Positions 7,384 through 14,762 of a stretch of DNA of 23,067 nt are shown here, piece after piece. The notes beneath the pieces are model-generated. The model had not been told where the DNA came from and did no database searches. It saw nothing but the letters and a program-made list of their open reading frames with translations. Position 1 is the first letter of the stretch. Every line of letters starts with the position of its first letter. This DNA comes from Bacteroidota bacterium (GTDB lineage Bacteria; Bacteroidota; Bacteroidia; Bacteroidales; Porphyromonadaceae), in contig JAEWGA010000019.1 in the NCBI GenBank assembly GCA_023388555.1, positions 1-23,067 of the forward strand, read 5' to 3'. Both the position numbers and the translations under genes were made by a program.

Positions 7384-9732
7384 TTATTCGAACAGAGGAT
7401 CGAGCCCTGTTGTATTAGGTGCCGAAAGGTCCATGTTATCATCGTAAATATCCGTTGTTTTACATGGCGATGCAAATTCTTCTGGAATTTGAAACTTCTC
7501 GTTAGGATCGATACCCAGCGTGGAGTCGGAATATATTTTCTGGAAGAATTTAGCAACAATAGGCAATGCCATAGAGGCACCTTGTCCCTGGGCCATGCGG
7601 TCGAAATGAATAGAGCGGTCATCTCCTCCTACCCAACAGCCAGCTGTTAAGGACGGGGTGAAAGCAAAGAACCAGCCATCGGAGTTATTTTGGGTTGTCC
7701 CAGTTTTGCCCCCCATATCACTTTTTACGTTGTACTTAAATCGCATCCTACTACCCGTTCCGCCATTCATAACGTTGCGTAACATATAAAGGGTTTTGTA
7801 GTTGGCGTCTTGCGACAACACCTCGGTCATCTTAGGGGTAAAGGTTGCCAACACATTACCATATTGGTCCTCAATGCGCGTCACGTAAAGTGGTTCCGAG
7901 CGAATTCCGCCGTTGGAGAATGTTGTGAAGCCACTAACCATTTCTGCAACCGATATATCGGGAGTTCCTAAACATATAGAGGGAACGGGGTCCATGTGTC
8001 CTGTTATCCCGAATGAATGCAGAAGGTCCACAAATGTATAGGGCGACATCCGGCTCATTAGCCATGCCGTTACCCAGTTATCGGAGTTTTGAAGCCCCCA
8101 ATTGATGCTAACATACTCGCCGACACGTTTTGCGCCAGGGTTTCGGGGGGTCCACAGTTTTCCTGCTTCATCCAATATTTGCGGTTGTACGTGCAGCATC
8201 TCATCGCAAGGAGTAAAGCCTTCGCTCATAGCCATGGCATATAGGAAAGGCTTTATTGTGGAGCCTACTTGCCTACGCCCAGTAGTAACCATATCGTACT
8301 GAAAGGCTCCATAATCGATACCGCCCACATAGGCTTTTACTTGGCCGTTATTGGGGTCCATTACCATGAAGCCGGCACGCAGGAAGGTTTTGTAATAAAG
8401 AATGCTATCCTTGGGAGTCATGATGGTATCTCGAGGACCTTGCCAAGTAAAAACGGACATCTCTGTAGGCTGGTCAAAAGTCCTTAGGATTTCTTTCTCG
8501 GACATCCCTTCTTCGGCCAAATTGCGCCACCTATCGCTTTGCTCCATTGCTTTTTTAAGTATTTGGTTGCGCTCTTTCTCCGATATTTGCGATGAAAAAG
8601 GAGCATACGAACGCCCACGTTTTTCTGCAAAGAAAAGGGGTTGTAAATCCTTGCTCATATGCTCGGCTACAGCTTCTTCGGCATATTCCTGCATCTTAGC
8701 ATTAATACCGGTGTATATTTTTAGCCCATCCGTATATATATTATAGGCTTTGCCTTCGGCATTGCTGTTTTTATTGCACCAGCCGTAAATAGGCTGTGTT
8801 TCCCATGCCACCGAGTCGCGCTCATACTGTTCACGTTGCCAGCCCCTATAGTCGGCCTTATTAGGCTTGGAGGCCATTAAAATCCTTTTCAGGTGCTCCC
8901 TTAGGTAGGTGGCAAGCCCCTGTTTATGGTTGCGCACTTTAAACTGTAGCCCCAAAGGCAAACTTTTCAAAGAGTCGCACTCTTGGGTGCTAATATATTT
9001 GTTCTCTTTTAAAAGCGAAAGCACCACATTACGGCGTTGCAGTGCACGCTCGGGATACCTTACAGGGTTAAAATAGGCTGGGTTTTTACACATCCCAACC
9101 AATAGCGCAGCTTCCTCTATACGCAACTCTTTAGGCGACTTATTAAAATAGGTTTGGGTAGCAGACTCTATGCCAACGGCTTGGTACAGAAAGTCGAACT
9201 TATTAAGGTACAAGTTAATAATCTCCTCTTTGGTATAATACCGTTCAAGCTCCACAGCAATTACCCATTCAATAGGTTTTTGTAGTACCCTTTCGAACAG
9301 ATTGCTGGCACTGGGAGAGTATAATTGCTTTGCTAATTGCTGGGTAATAGTACTACCTCCGCCAGCATTGCGTTGTTGTAAAATAAGCGTTTTAACAACA
9401 GCCCTAATCACCCCAATAGCATCAATTCCAGAGTGCTCGGAAAAACGTTTATCCTCTGTTGCAACCAATGCATTAACAATGTGGGGCGACAACGCCTCAT
9501 AAGGAATAAAAATTCTATTATTATTCTTTAGTGCAAAAGAGCCTAATACTTGACCATCCTCGGATATCACTTGAGAGGCGTATTTATCAATAGGATTCTC
9601 AAGCTCTGTAACAGGGGGCATATAGCCTATTTTCCCTTTGCTAATCAGGAAGAATATAACAAATACAGAGGCTATTGCCAAAAAGAAAAGCCCCCATAGA
9701 AGTAGCAAAATATTTCTAACCCAAACTTTCAT
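7384..9732 (-). CDS. Class A penicillin-binding protein (PBP1A-like, bifunctional transglycosylase/transpeptidase)
   Basis: This 782-residue inner-membrane protein polymerises and cross-links peptidoglycan on the periplasmic side. One N-terminal transmembrane anchor spans about 8-30. The GT51 glycosyltransferase domain follows, with ATEDKRFSEHSGID at 91-104 (Glu93 as the catalytic acid) and GGGSTITQQLAKQ at 124-136. The transpeptidase domain carries the SxxK motif STIK at 491-494 (Ser491 nucleophile), SDN at 550-552 and KTGT at 676-679. All key residues are present, so both activities are expected. Length is typical of PBP1A in this phylum. A TAnnTTTG-type -10 box lies about 63 bp upstream of the start. 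It precedes ppdK by 51 bp with no terminator between them. Confidence 0.95.
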   Translation of the reverse strand: MKVWVRNILLLLWGLFFLAIASVFVIFFLISKGKIGYMPPVTELENPIDKYASQVISEDGQVLGSFALKNNNRIFIPYEALSPHIVNALVATEDKRFSEHSGIDAIGVIRAVVKTLILQQRNAGGGSTITQQLAKQLYSPSASNLFERVLQKPIEWVIAVELERYYTKEEIINLYLNKFDFLYQAVGIESATQTYFNKSPKELRIEEAALLVGMCKNPAYFNPVRYPERALQRRNVVLSLLKENKYISTQECDSLKSLPLGLQFKVRNHKQGLATYLREHLKRILMASKPNKADYRGWQREQYERDSVAWETQPIYGWCNKNSNAEGKAYNIYTDGLKIYTGINAKMQEYAEEAVAEHMSKDLQPLFFAEKRGRSYAPFSSQISEKERNQILKKAMEQSDRWRNLAEEGMSEKEILRTFDQPTEMSVFTWQGPRDTIMTPKDSILYYKTFLRAGFMVMDPNNGQVKAYVGGIDYGAFQYDMVTTGRRQVGSTIKPFLYAMAMSEGFTPCDEMLHVQPQILDEAGKLWTPRNPGAKRVGEYVSINWGLQNSDNWVTAWLMSRMSPYTFVDLLHSFGITGHMDPVPSICLGTPDISVAEMVSGFTTFSNGGIRSEPLYVTRIEDQYGNVLATFTPKMTEVLSQDANYKTLYMLRNVMNGGTGSRMRFKYNVKSDMGGKTGTTQNNSDGWFFAFTPSLTAGCWVGGDDRSIHFDRMAQGQGASMALPIVAKFFQKIYSDSTLGIDPNEKFQIPEEFASPCKTTDIYDDNMDLSAPNTTGLDPLFE

Positions 9733-9794
9733 AGAAGTTAATCATTAGGACGACGATAGCATAAAGCAGTGTTAGAAACACTAACCTTATTGCA

Positions 9795-9802
9795 CAAAGA
9801 TA
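9795..9802 (-). promoter_or_regulatory. Predicted -7 box for the PBP1A-like gene
   Basis: On the minus strand this reads TATCTTTG, an exact match to the Bacteroidota TAnnTTTG box. No clear TTTG -33 element is found 19-21 bp further upstream. The expected transcript would have a leader of about 55 nt before the ATG at 9732. Confidence 0.45.
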
Positions 9803-10064
9803 ATATTTATATGCGGACTCTGATAAAAATAGTTTCCCTAACGAGCAAACCCAAAAATGTAATATCGGCCGCTTAGGGTAATTGAGAACAAGTTTTTGGG
9901 GCAGCAGTTCGGGGCAAAAGCCGAGCTGTTTTAGGAAAGTGTTTGGGGAAGGAGCTTTCGGGGGGCTTTGAAGGGAAGAGAATGCGTGGCAGGATGTCAG
10001 GCAAAGAATACGGTGGGGAATAGTCCCGGTAAAACTATAGCGTCCTTCACTCCTAAACAAACAG
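9803..10064. other. Unexplained intergenic DNA upstream of the PBP1A-like gene
   Basis: About 260 bp have no supported gene. A possible 8-bp stem (CAGTTCGG/CCGAGCTG, one G-T pair) lies near 9905-9928, and the stretch is G-rich on the plus strand. A long minus-strand frame covering 9716-10186 overlaps the PBP start. It runs through a terminator stem and resembles no protein I know, so I treat it as spurious. Confidence 0.4.
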
Positions 10065-10102
10065 AAAGGGCGGGTAGCACAAAATGCTACCTGCCCTTTT
10101 TT
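10065..10102 (-). terminator. Hairpin terminator, probably bidirectional
   Basis: Arms at 10065-10079 and 10085-10099 pair over 15 positions with one G-T wobble around a CAAAA loop. On the plus strand the stem is followed by six T residues. On the minus strand it is followed by the T-rich CTGTTTGTTT. It probably ends the short minus-strand transcription unit that starts near 10316, since no plus-strand gene lies upstream of it. The strand assignment is an inference. Confidence 0.7.
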
Positions 10103-10316
10103 ATAACAGCGCGCCGGGGGATAGTGACGAAACTCCAAGACATAAAAGTTTTGAGGATGCAGAGGGCTTTGTAATCCGCTGAGCAAAAGCTACCCGAAGG
10201 TTGCGGCCCGCCATTACCCAAAGCAAGGATCTCGGAATATGGTATAATTGACGAGTTTCCCGATCACCCGACGCGACTTTTTCTTTTATTCTTACCCAAC
10301 CACTGTTGGGTTGTTG
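10065..10316 (-). ncRNA. Predicted small RNA or small-protein transcript of unknown identity
   Basis: A complete Bacteroidota-type promoter (10322-10353) fires into a stretch with no substantial gene, and a strong hairpin terminator (10065-10099) closes it, giving a transcript of about 250 nt. Near the predicted 5' end the RNA can form a 7-bp hairpin ACCCAAC/GTTGGGT with an AGTG loop (about 10294-10312 on this strand). I compared it by eye with tmRNA, RNase P RNA, 6S RNA, SRP RNA and common riboswitches and recognised none. It contains one 37-codon frame (10101-10214, minus) that starts at an ATG and stops right before the terminator stem. The frame has no recognisable motif, so a small protein is possible but unsupported. 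Promoter and terminator are seen in the sequence; the RNA itself is inferred. Confidence 0.5.
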
Positions 10317-10321
10317 TATGG

Positions 10322-10353
10322 CAAATATACAGATAGGTTTCTATTTTTACAAA
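10322..10353 (-). promoter_or_regulatory. Perfect Bacteroidota sigma promoter for the orphan transcript
   Basis: Read on the minus strand: TTTG (10350-10353), a 20-bp spacer, then TATATTTG (10322-10329). Both boxes match the known phylum consensus TTTG-N19/21-TAnnTTTG exactly. Transcription would start near 10316 and run toward the PBP gene. No gene start lies within reach before the terminator at 10065-10099, apart from a 37-codon frame. Confidence 0.75.
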
Positions 10354-10419
10354 TAGCAAATTCTTTTTCTGAGAAAAGGAGGCAATTCAGGAGGAAAATA
10401 AAGCGGAGAGTTATAAAAG

Positions 10420-10465
10420 TTCGGCGGTTATGTGGTGAGTATTAACATAAGCCCCAAAAGCCGAA
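10420..10465 (-). terminator. Possible terminator of the fumarase gene
   Basis: A bulged hairpin pairs TTCGGC (10420-10425) with GCCGAA (10460-10465) and GGTTATGT (10426-10433) with ACATAAGCC (10445-10453, one bulged base). On the minus strand it is followed by CTTTTATAA. It sits about 70 bp past the fumarase stop and before the next promoter. The bulges make it less certain than the other terminators here. Confidence 0.45.
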
Positions 10466-10534
10466 TAGAACGGCGTTCAGTCCTTTTCATAATTTGCTCA
10501 TTTTCTCCCTATAACCTATTTGCTTAGCTGTGGT

Positions 10535-12154
10535 TTATAGTAACCCTTTGAAGAAGTTATTTCCCTTGTTATCTACAAGTATGAAGGCGGGGAAGTTTTC
10601 CACCTCTATTTTCCAAATAGCCTCCATGCCCAACTCGGGGTATTCCAAACACTCAACGGACTTAATGCTTTCTTGTGCCAAAATAGCCGCTGGTCCCCCA
10701 ACACTACCTAAATAAAAACCACCGTATTTATGGCAAGCTTCGGTCACATCGTTACTACGGTTTCCTTTGGCTATCATGATAAGGCTACCTCCATGGCTCT
10801 GGAACAGGTCCACATAGGAGTCCATTCGGCCGGCTGTTGTAGGTCCAAAAGAGCCAGAAGGCATACCTTTAGGGGTTTTAGCGGGGCCTGCATAGTATAT
10901 AGGGTGGTCCTTAATGTATTGTGGAAGGTCCTCGCCACGGTCCAACCTTTCTTTTAGTTTAGCATGTGCAATATCTCTTCCTACAATGATAGTACCTGTT
11001 AGGGAGAGGCGAGTTGCTACGGGGTATTTGTCCAGTTCGGCAAGCACCTCTTTCATGGGTTTATTAAGGTCTATTTTAACCACACTGCCTTCCAAGCCGT
11101 TGCGGTAAGCCTCTGGGATTAAACGTGCGGGGTTGGTTTCCAGTTTTTCAATCCAAACGCCATGTTTATTTATTTTGGCCCTGATGTTACGGTCGGCCGA
11201 GCAACTTACGCCCAATCCTACGGGGCAAGAAGCACCATGGCGAGGCATACGTATCACACGGATGTCGTGAGCAAAGTACTTTCCCCCAAATTGTGCTCCA
11301 ATACCCAGTTTGTGGGTTTCTTCCAATAGGCGTTGTTCCAGCTCTTTATCCCGGAAGGCGTGACCGAGTTCGTTACCGTGGTCGGGCAAGTTATCGTAGT
11401 AACGGGCACTGGCTAACTTCACGGTTTTAAGGTTGGCTTCGGCCGATGTACCCCCTATAACAAAAGCTATATGGTAAGGAGGGCAAGCGGCGGTACCTAA
11501 GGATTTCATTTTATCCACCAGGAACTTCACCAAAGTATCGGGGTTTAGTAAGGCCTTCGTTTCTTGGTATAAATAGGTTTTGTTTGCCGAGCCTCCTCCT
11601 TTGGCAATACATAGGAATTTGTATTCGTTACCTTCGGTTGCCATTAGGTCTATTTGGGCTGGCAGGTTACAACCGGTGTTCACTTCGTTGTACATATCCA
11701 ACGGGGCGTTTTGGGAGTAGCGCAAGTTTTCTTGCGTATAGGTGTCGTATATACCATGCGACAAATAGCTTTCATCGTTGGCACCAGTCCATACACACTG
11801 GCCTTTTTTCCCTAATATGATTGCCGTACCTGTATCTTGGCAAAAAGGCAGTTTTCCCTTTGCCGAGGTTTCTGCATTGCGCAAAAAGGTCAGAGCAACG
11901 AATTTATCGTTATCGGAGGCTTCAGGGTCGTTAAGTATTTTGGCTACTTTCTCTTGGTGCTCGGTGCGCAGGAAAAAGGAGCAGTCGTAAAAGGCTTGTC
12001 GGGCTAATAGGCGCAAGGCTTGGGGGTCTACCTTAAGTATTTCTTTTCCCTCGAACATTGCTGTACTCACATATTGGTCCGTAAGCAGGTAGTACTCGGT
12101 GTCGTCGTGGTGCACGGGAAACATTTCCTGGTACTTGAATTCCTTTGTTGCCAT
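10535..12154 (-). CDS. Fumarate hydratase, class I (iron-sulfur)
   Basis: This 539-residue cytosolic enzyme interconverts fumarate and malate using a [4Fe-4S] cluster. In fermentative Bacteroidota it serves the reductive malate-fumarate-succinate branch. The N-terminal Fe-S hydro-lyase domain contains KLPFCQDTGTA at 101-111 (Cys105), TAACPPYHIAFVIGGTSAE at 221-239 (Cys224) and SCPVGLGVSCSADRN at 309-323 (Cys318). The Cys105-224-318 spacing equals that of the three cluster ligands known in the Leishmania class I enzyme. The C-terminal swivelling domain includes SLTGTIIVGRDIAHAKLKER and SGSFGPTTAGRMD. Length is normal for the single-chain class I form (FumA/FumB type), and oxygen sensitivity is expected. 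It has its own perfect promoter about 70 bp upstream and is probably monocistronic. Confidence 0.95.
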   Translation of the reverse strand: MATKEFKYQEMFPVHHDDTEYYLLTDQYVSTAMFEGKEILKVDPQALRLLARQAFYDCSFFLRTEHQEKVAKILNDPEASDNDKFVALTFLRNAETSAKGKLPFCQDTGTAIILGKKGQCVWTGANDESYLSHGIYDTYTQENLRYSQNAPLDMYNEVNTGCNLPAQIDLMATEGNEYKFLCIAKGGGSANKTYLYQETKALLNPDTLVKFLVDKMKSLGTAACPPYHIAFVIGGTSAEANLKTVKLASARYYDNLPDHGNELGHAFRDKELEQRLLEETHKLGIGAQFGGKYFAHDIRVIRMPRHGASCPVGLGVSCSADRNIRAKINKHGVWIEKLETNPARLIPEAYRNGLEGSVVKIDLNKPMKEVLAELDKYPVATRLSLTGTIIVGRDIAHAKLKERLDRGEDLPQYIKDHPIYYAGPAKTPKGMPSGSFGPTTAGRMDSYVDLFQSHGGSLIMIAKGNRSNDVTEACHKYGGFYLGSVGGPAAILAQESIKSVECLEYPELGMEAIWKIEVENFPAFILVDNKGNNFFKGLL

Positions 12155-12226
12155 AGGCTTTTTACTTTACCTTATTTAAAGTGACTATTATAATGAACAG
12201 TTCATTACCGAACTTTTTCGCTAAAA

Positions 12227-12258
12227 CAAAAATACTACTTTGTACGCAACAGCACAAA
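12227..12258 (-). promoter_or_regulatory. Perfect Bacteroidota promoter of the fumarase gene
   Basis: On the minus strand: TTTG (12255-12258), a 20-bp spacer, then TATTTTTG (12227-12234), matching both boxes of the phylum consensus. The predicted start near 12221 gives a leader of about 66 nt before the ATG at 12154. Confidence 0.8.
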
Positions 12259-12322
12259 CGGGGGCAGTAAAGGGGGGATGAATAGTATGGGAATAGGGTG
12301 TTCGTGTGTTGCGGAAATTTTA

Positions 12323-12363
12323 AACGCTTCCCTGCACTCCGGCAAGGAGCACTGGAAAGCGTT
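12323..12363 (-). terminator. Probable terminator of the pta-ackA operon
   Basis: A bulged hairpin has outer arms AACGCTT (12323-12329) and AAGCGTT (12357-12363) and an inner CTCC/GGAG stem. It lies 27 bp past the ackA stop, and on the minus strand it is followed by TAAAATTTCC. The tail is only moderately T-rich. Confidence 0.6.
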
Positions 12364-12390
12364 ATTAATAATATTGAAGGCGGGGAAAGG

Positions 12391-13587
12391 TTAATGCACG
12401 AGTTCCATGGTATCACGTGCAATCATCAGTTCTTCATCCGTAGGCACAACCATAGCTACAACTTTGCTATTGGTGGTGGATATAACGGTTTCGCTGGAGC
12501 GAAGACCAGTATTCACGGACTTATCCAACTGGAGGCCACACCACTCCATATCCGAGCATACGTACTCTCGTGTAGGCCATTGGTTTTCGCCGACACCACC
12601 GGTAAATACTAAGATGTCGCATCCACCTAACGATGCCATGTAGGCTCCTACGTAATGTTTAATACGGTAATTGTACATATGCATAGCCAGTTTGGCTCGT
12701 TCGTTTCCAGCTTCTATGGCATCTTCAATATCTCGCATATCGGAGGATATTTCGGAGATTCCTAAAACGCCCGACTTCTTGTTCAGCAAGTCGCTTAACT
12801 GTGCAGCGGTCATATTCATTTTCTCCATTAGGTAGGGGATAATACCTGGGTCAATATCGCCACTACGAGTCCCCATCATTAGTCCAGATGTAGGAGTAAG
12901 CCCCATTGTTGTGTCCTTGGCTTTTCCTGCTCTAATAGCCGAAATAGAAGCTCCGTTACCTATATGGCAGCATATAATTTTTTGACTTTCGTAGTCACGC
13001 CCCAATATTTCGCATGCTCTTTTACTCACATAGCGGTGACTGGTTCCGTGGAAGCCATACTTGCGTACGTCATATTTCTTGTATACATCGTAAGGCAGAG
13101 GGTACATATATGCATAGGGTTCCATGGTTTGGAAGAAAGCCGTATCGAATACGCCTACCTGAGGCACATTGGGTAGTAGTGCTGTTATGGCCTCTACACC
13201 CTTTATGTTGGAGGGATTGTGGAGGGGAGCTAAGTCGTAACACTCCTTCACTTGGTCCAGTACCTCTTGGGTTAATAGTACACTTTGTGCAAATTTTTCG
13301 CCACCGTGTACAATACGGTGCCCTACGGCGTCTATTTCTTCAAGGGTAGAGATGCAGCCATTTTCGGGACTGGTAAGTACACTCAAAATAAACTTCACTG
13401 CCGAAGTATGCTCTGGAAGCGACTCGGAGAGCACCACCTTCTGCCCATCGGGGCGAGTTAGCTTCAGGAAGGAGTCTGGCAGCCCCAACTTTTCCACTCC
13501 GCCTTGGGCCAAAACGTCGTGGGTACTCATATCGTACAGTTTGTACTTTACGGAAGAACTGCCGCAGTTTAATACCAATATTTTCAT
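12391..13587 (-). CDS. ackA: Acetate kinase
   Basis: This 398-residue cytosolic enzyme transfers phosphate from acetyl phosphate to ADP, yielding acetate and ATP; it is the energy-conserving end of acetate fermentation. Family motifs are NCGSSSVKYKLYD at 7-19, GHRIVHGGEKF at 89-99, VFDTAFFQTM at 146-155 and GFHGTSHRYV at 178-187. Asn7, Arg91, Asp148 and His180 fall exactly at the catalytic positions known for the Methanosarcina thermophila enzyme. The substrate-binding segment TPTSGLMMGTRSGDIDPG follows, and a conserved DEELMI sits near the C-terminus. Length is typical. It lies 36 bp downstream of pta with no terminator, so the pair is one operon, ended by a hairpin after ackA. Butyrate or propionate kinase is unlikely, given motifs and partner. 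Confidence 0.97.
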   Translation of the reverse strand: MKILVLNCGSSSVKYKLYDMSTHDVLAQGGVEKLGLPDSFLKLTRPDGQKVVLSESLPEHTSAVKFILSVLTSPENGCISTLEEIDAVGHRIVHGGEKFAQSVLLTQEVLDQVKECYDLAPLHNPSNIKGVEAITALLPNVPQVGVFDTAFFQTMEPYAYMYPLPYDVYKKYDVRKYGFHGTSHRYVSKRACEILGRDYESQKIICCHIGNGASISAIRAGKAKDTTMGLTPTSGLMMGTRSGDIDPGIIPYLMEKMNMTAAQLSDLLNKKSGVLGISEISSDMRDIEDAIEAGNERAKLAMHMYNYRIKHYVGAYMASLGGCDILVFTGGVGENQWPTREYVCSDMEWCGLQLDKSVNTGLRSSETVISTTNSKVVAMVVPTDEELMIARDTMELVH

Positions 13588-13623
13588 TTATGCTGTATTG
13601 TTTGTGAGTTATACGAATTAGTT

Positions 13624-14637
13624 TTATTTAGCTTGCTTAGCGGCTATGGCCTGGGTTGCAGTTATGGCAACAAGGTGAACGATATCCTGCACCGAGCAGC
13701 CTCGGCTAAGGTCGTTAACAGGTGCAGCAATACCTTGTAGCACAGGGCCTATGGCAGTTGCATTACCTAAGCGTTGTACCAACTTGTATCCTATATTAGC
13801 TGCCTCCAAACTGGGGAATACCAATACATTGGCTTTGCCGGCCACAGCACTGCCTGGCGACTTTAGGGCGCCAACCTCGGGCACCAAGGCCGCATCGGCT
13901 TGCAGTTCGCCATCTATTTGTAAGTTGGGGGCAAGCTCTTTTGCTAACCGAGTAGCTTCTGCCACCTTTTCCACCACCTCGTGTTGTGCGCTTCCCTTGG
14001 TAGAAAAGCTTAACATTGCTACAGCAGGCTCCATCCCCACTAATGCCTTAGCTGTTCCAGCAGATGCTACTGCTATTTGTGCCAATTCCGAAGCTGTGGG
14101 GGTTGGCATTACGGCACAGTCGGCAAAAATAAGCATTCCTTCTTGGCCATATTGTGGTGCTTTGGTAATCATGATAAAAGCGCCCGAAACGCAGCTAATA
14201 CCTGGGGCTGTTTTTATTATTTGGAGCGCGGTCCTCAGCACATCTCCTGTGGTGTTTCGTGCTCCAGCCACTTCGCCATCGGCGTGCCCAGCTTTAATCA
14301 TTAAGCAAGCCAAGTACAATGGGTCTTGTACCAAAAGGGCGGCTTTTTCGGGCGTCATACCTTTAGCCTTTCTCAGCTCACACAGCAGGTTGGTATATTC
14401 TTGCTTGTGGGGGTGGTTATGGGGGTCTACAATCTGGGCTTTAGCCAAATGGTCCAGCCCCAGTTTTTGGGCATCGTGTGCTATGGTTTCGGGCGCCCCA
14501 ATTAGTATTATGTGGGCTATCCCCTGTGATAGCAGTTCGTTGGCTGCCCGCAGTGTTCTTTCGTCATACGATTCTGGTAATACAATACGCTGAGGTTGTG
14601 CCTTAGCTTTGGAGATAATCTGCTGTAAAAGATCCAT
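13624..14637 (-). CDS. pta: Phosphate acetyltransferase
   Basis: This 337-residue cytosolic enzyme converts acetyl-CoA and phosphate to acetyl phosphate and CoA, feeding AckA. It is the short form, a single PTA_PTB catalytic domain without the N-terminal DRTGG and P-loop regulatory part found in long enterobacterial Pta. The conserved C-terminal part carries KSPGSAVAGKANVLVFPSLE at 259-278 and AANIGYKLVQRLGN directly after, which build the CoA and phosphate site. GPVLQGIAAPVNDLSRGC follows at about 298-315, also typical of the family. It is the first gene of the pta-ackA operon and has a TAnnTTTG box about 50 bp upstream. A 280-codon open frame on the opposite strand (13751-14593) is a shadow. 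Confidence 0.96.
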   Translation of the reverse strand: MDLLQQIISKAKAQPQRIVLPESYDERTLRAANELLSQGIAHIILIGAPETIAHDAQKLGLDHLAKAQIVDPHNHPHKQEYTNLLCELRKAKGMTPEKAALLVQDPLYLACLMIKAGHADGEVAGARNTTGDVLRTALQIIKTAPGISCVSGAFIMITKAPQYGQEGMLIFADCAVMPTPTASELAQIAVASAGTAKALVGMEPAVAMLSFSTKGSAQHEVVEKVAEATRLAKELAPNLQIDGELQADAALVPEVGALKSPGSAVAGKANVLVFPSLEAANIGYKLVQRLGNATAIGPVLQGIAAPVNDLSRGCSVQDIVHLVAITATQAIAAKQAK

Positions 14638-14687
14638 GTTTTTTCGTTTAGGAGATGATGACTACTATTCGCTTATGCTACGTGGAG

Positions 14688-14695
14688 CAAATGTA
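14688..14695 (-). promoter_or_regulatory. Predicted -7 box for pta-ackA
   Basis: On the minus strand it reads TACATTTG, an exact TAnnTTTG match, with an expected leader of about 44 nt to the pta ATG at 14637. No TTTG element is present 19-21 bp upstream, so the promoter would be of a weak or factor-assisted type. Confidence 0.4.
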
Positions 14696-14762
14696 AGCAA
14701 AACAAATCAATACCTATTTACTTATTTCACTTAAAAGGAGGGAATTTGGTTCGGCAAGAGTG

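Noticed and set aside
9716..10186. 156-codon minus-strand open frame upstream of the PBP gene
   Set aside because: It overlaps the PBP start in another frame and runs through a terminator stem. Its composition is unlike the neighbouring genes and it shows no recognisable domain.
10140..10200. Resemblance of a segment near 10155-10185 to palindromic GCGGATT-type repeats seen in Bacteroidota genomes
   Set aside because: The palindrome is incomplete here, and the resemblance rests on memory; not enough to call a repeat.
10101..10316. tmRNA, RNase P RNA, 6S RNA, SRP RNA or a known riboswitch
   Set aside because: None of the conserved sequence signatures of these RNAs could be found by eye on either strand. 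A covariance-model search would be decisive.
13751..14593. 280-codon open frame on the plus strand opposite pta
   Set aside because: It is the antisense shadow of a clearly recognised pta gene, rich in A, S, P and I from reverse-read codons, with no domain.
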